NCBI GenBank assembly: GCA_025936205.1
Contig: JAICTU010000220.1
Coordinates: 1-14,541 of the forward strand
Direction of reading: 5' to 3'
From: Polyangiaceae bacterium
GTDB taxonomy: Bacteria; Myxococcota; Polyangia; Polyangiales; Polyangiaceae
Length of the DNA stretch: 14,541 nucleotides
A model generated the notes under the pieces. The model saw only the letters and a list, made by a program, of their open reading frames with translations, did no database searches and was not told the origin of the DNA. This document shows, in pieces, positions 13,893 to 14,541 of the stretch. A program made the position numbers and the translations under genes. How positions within the stretch are numbered: position 1 is the stretch's first letter; each line of letters opens with the position of its first letter.

Positions 13893-14541
13893 ATGTTCAC
13901 CTCACGATGGGTTGTCGGCCGCCTGTTTCTGCTCGTTGTCTCACTGACGCTTTCTGCCGCGGCGTTTTCCCGCTCGGCCCTGGCGCAGTCGCTCGTGCAG
14001 GAGCGCGGTCGCTTCGAGCTGAGCGCGTTCACGGGCTGGTCCGTCAACTCCGATCCCGACACCAACTACGGTCGGTTGAGCCTGGGCGATGCGCAGAGCT
14101 TCGGGGCATCGCTCGGCCTGAACAGCGGCCTCGGAGCGACCCTGGAGTTGAAGTGGATCTACTTTCAACCCACCGTGCAGCTCGTCGACTACAGCGCGAG
14201 CATCGCCAACAGCGAGAAGTTCGACGTCGACACTCACTACTTCTTGATCGGCGGCACCAAGAGCATCCGGCGCGGCATCCTCGAGCCCTTCTTCGGCGCT
14301 TCGCTGGGCGCCGTGGTCTACATGCCGCACGAGTTCAGCCTATCGGGGATAAACTACAATCCGGACGACACCTGGCGCATGGCCTTCGCGCTGGGCGGAG
14401 GCTTGAAGCTCTTCGTCCACCCCAAGCTCGCGATCCGGCTGGGCGCTGAATTGCTGGGCACGATCTACTTTTACGGCGCCAGCTTCTACGCTGGCACGAA
14501 CGGCTCTGCTTTCGGCGTAACGGGCGGAATCCCCACGGTCA
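13893..14541 (+). CDS. Outer-membrane beta-barrel protein (3' end outside window)
   Basis: From ATG 13893 the frame is open to the window edge (216 codons). It begins with a Sec signal peptide (MFTSRWVVGRLFLLVVSLTL..., cleavage expected after SALA, before QSLVQE). The mature part is built of alternating aromatic and small-residue strands with tight turns: RFELSAFTGWSVN, SFGASLGLNSGLGATLELKWIYFQPTVQL, HYFLIGGTKSI, LEPFFGASLGAVVYM, WRMAFALGGGLKLFVHPKLAIRLGAELLGTIYFYG. The pattern LEPFFGASLGAVVY...GGGLKLFVHPKLAIRLGAEL is typical of OmpW/OmpA-like small barrels with 8 or so strands. No specific function can be assigned. It lies 125 bp after the AraC remnant and is probably transcribed separately; GAGGT at 13876-13880 is a poorly spaced ribosome-binding candidate. 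Confidence 0.8.
   Translation, partial: MFTSRWVVGRLFLLVVSLTLSAAAFSRSALAQSLVQERGRFELSAFTGWSVNSDPDTNYGRLSLGDAQSFGASLGLNSGLGATLELKWIYFQPTVQLVDYSASIANSEKFDVDTHYFLIGGTKSIRRGILEPFFGASLGAVVYMPHEFSLSGINYNPDDTWRMAFALGGGLKLFVHPKLAIRLGAELLGTIYFYGASFYAGTNGSAFGVTGGIPTV

Overview
The window is high-GC, gene-dense bacterial DNA. It encodes lipoproteins, secreted esterase-type enzymes and an outer-membrane beta-barrel, so the host is Gram-negative. The mix of gene families would suit a soil myxobacterium (Myxococcota) or similar large-genome Proteobacterium, but this is inference because no rRNA or other marker gene is present. No tRNA, rRNA, CRISPR array, IS element or phage gene was found.

Left part (1-3740). 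A partial drug-type ABC exporter ATPase runs leftward off the edge. Divergent from it is a translationally coupled pair: an ArsR-family repressor and an AHSA1 protein that carries an extra C-terminal YciI domain. A perfect 7-bp inverted repeat, probably the ArsR operator, lies inside the first codons of the repressor gene. A lysyl oxidase-family lipoprotein follows on the same strand, with the copper histidines and both residues needed for the LTQ cofactor.

Middle part (3775-8801, all minus strand). A TetR-family regulator comes first in the direction of transcription, then about 770 bp of non-coding DNA, a multicopper oxidase lipoprotein with an unusual Gly/Asp/Trp-rich insert, and a secreted tannase/feruloyl esterase-family protein. 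The same 18-bp operator-like sequence sits in the oxidase promoter and immediately upstream of the TetR start codon, so TetR probably represses both. Two copper/quinone-type oxidases next to a phenolic-ester hydrolase suggest an exported system acting on phenolic or amine substrates. The non-coding stretch contains a strongly structured element with A7-T7-A7 tracts that allow two mutually exclusive hairpins.

Right-centre (8968-12492, plus strand). A four-gene operon holds a DprE1-like FAD oxidoreductase, a DprE2-like SDR, a Gfo/Idh/MocA oxidoreductase and a DUF167/YggU protein. Two junctions overlap by TTGA with TTG start codons, and a third has a 2-bp gap. The first two genes resemble the actinobacterial 2'-epimerase of polyprenyl-phospho-sugars, which suggests lipid-linked sugar epimerisation for a cell-surface glycan.

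Right end (12564-14541). An HD-domain hydrolase on the minus strand overlaps, antisense, a GlxA-like AraC regulator that has lost its N-terminal DJ-1/PfpI domain. The join looks like a deletion or rearrangement junction. The window ends inside an outer-membrane beta-barrel protein.
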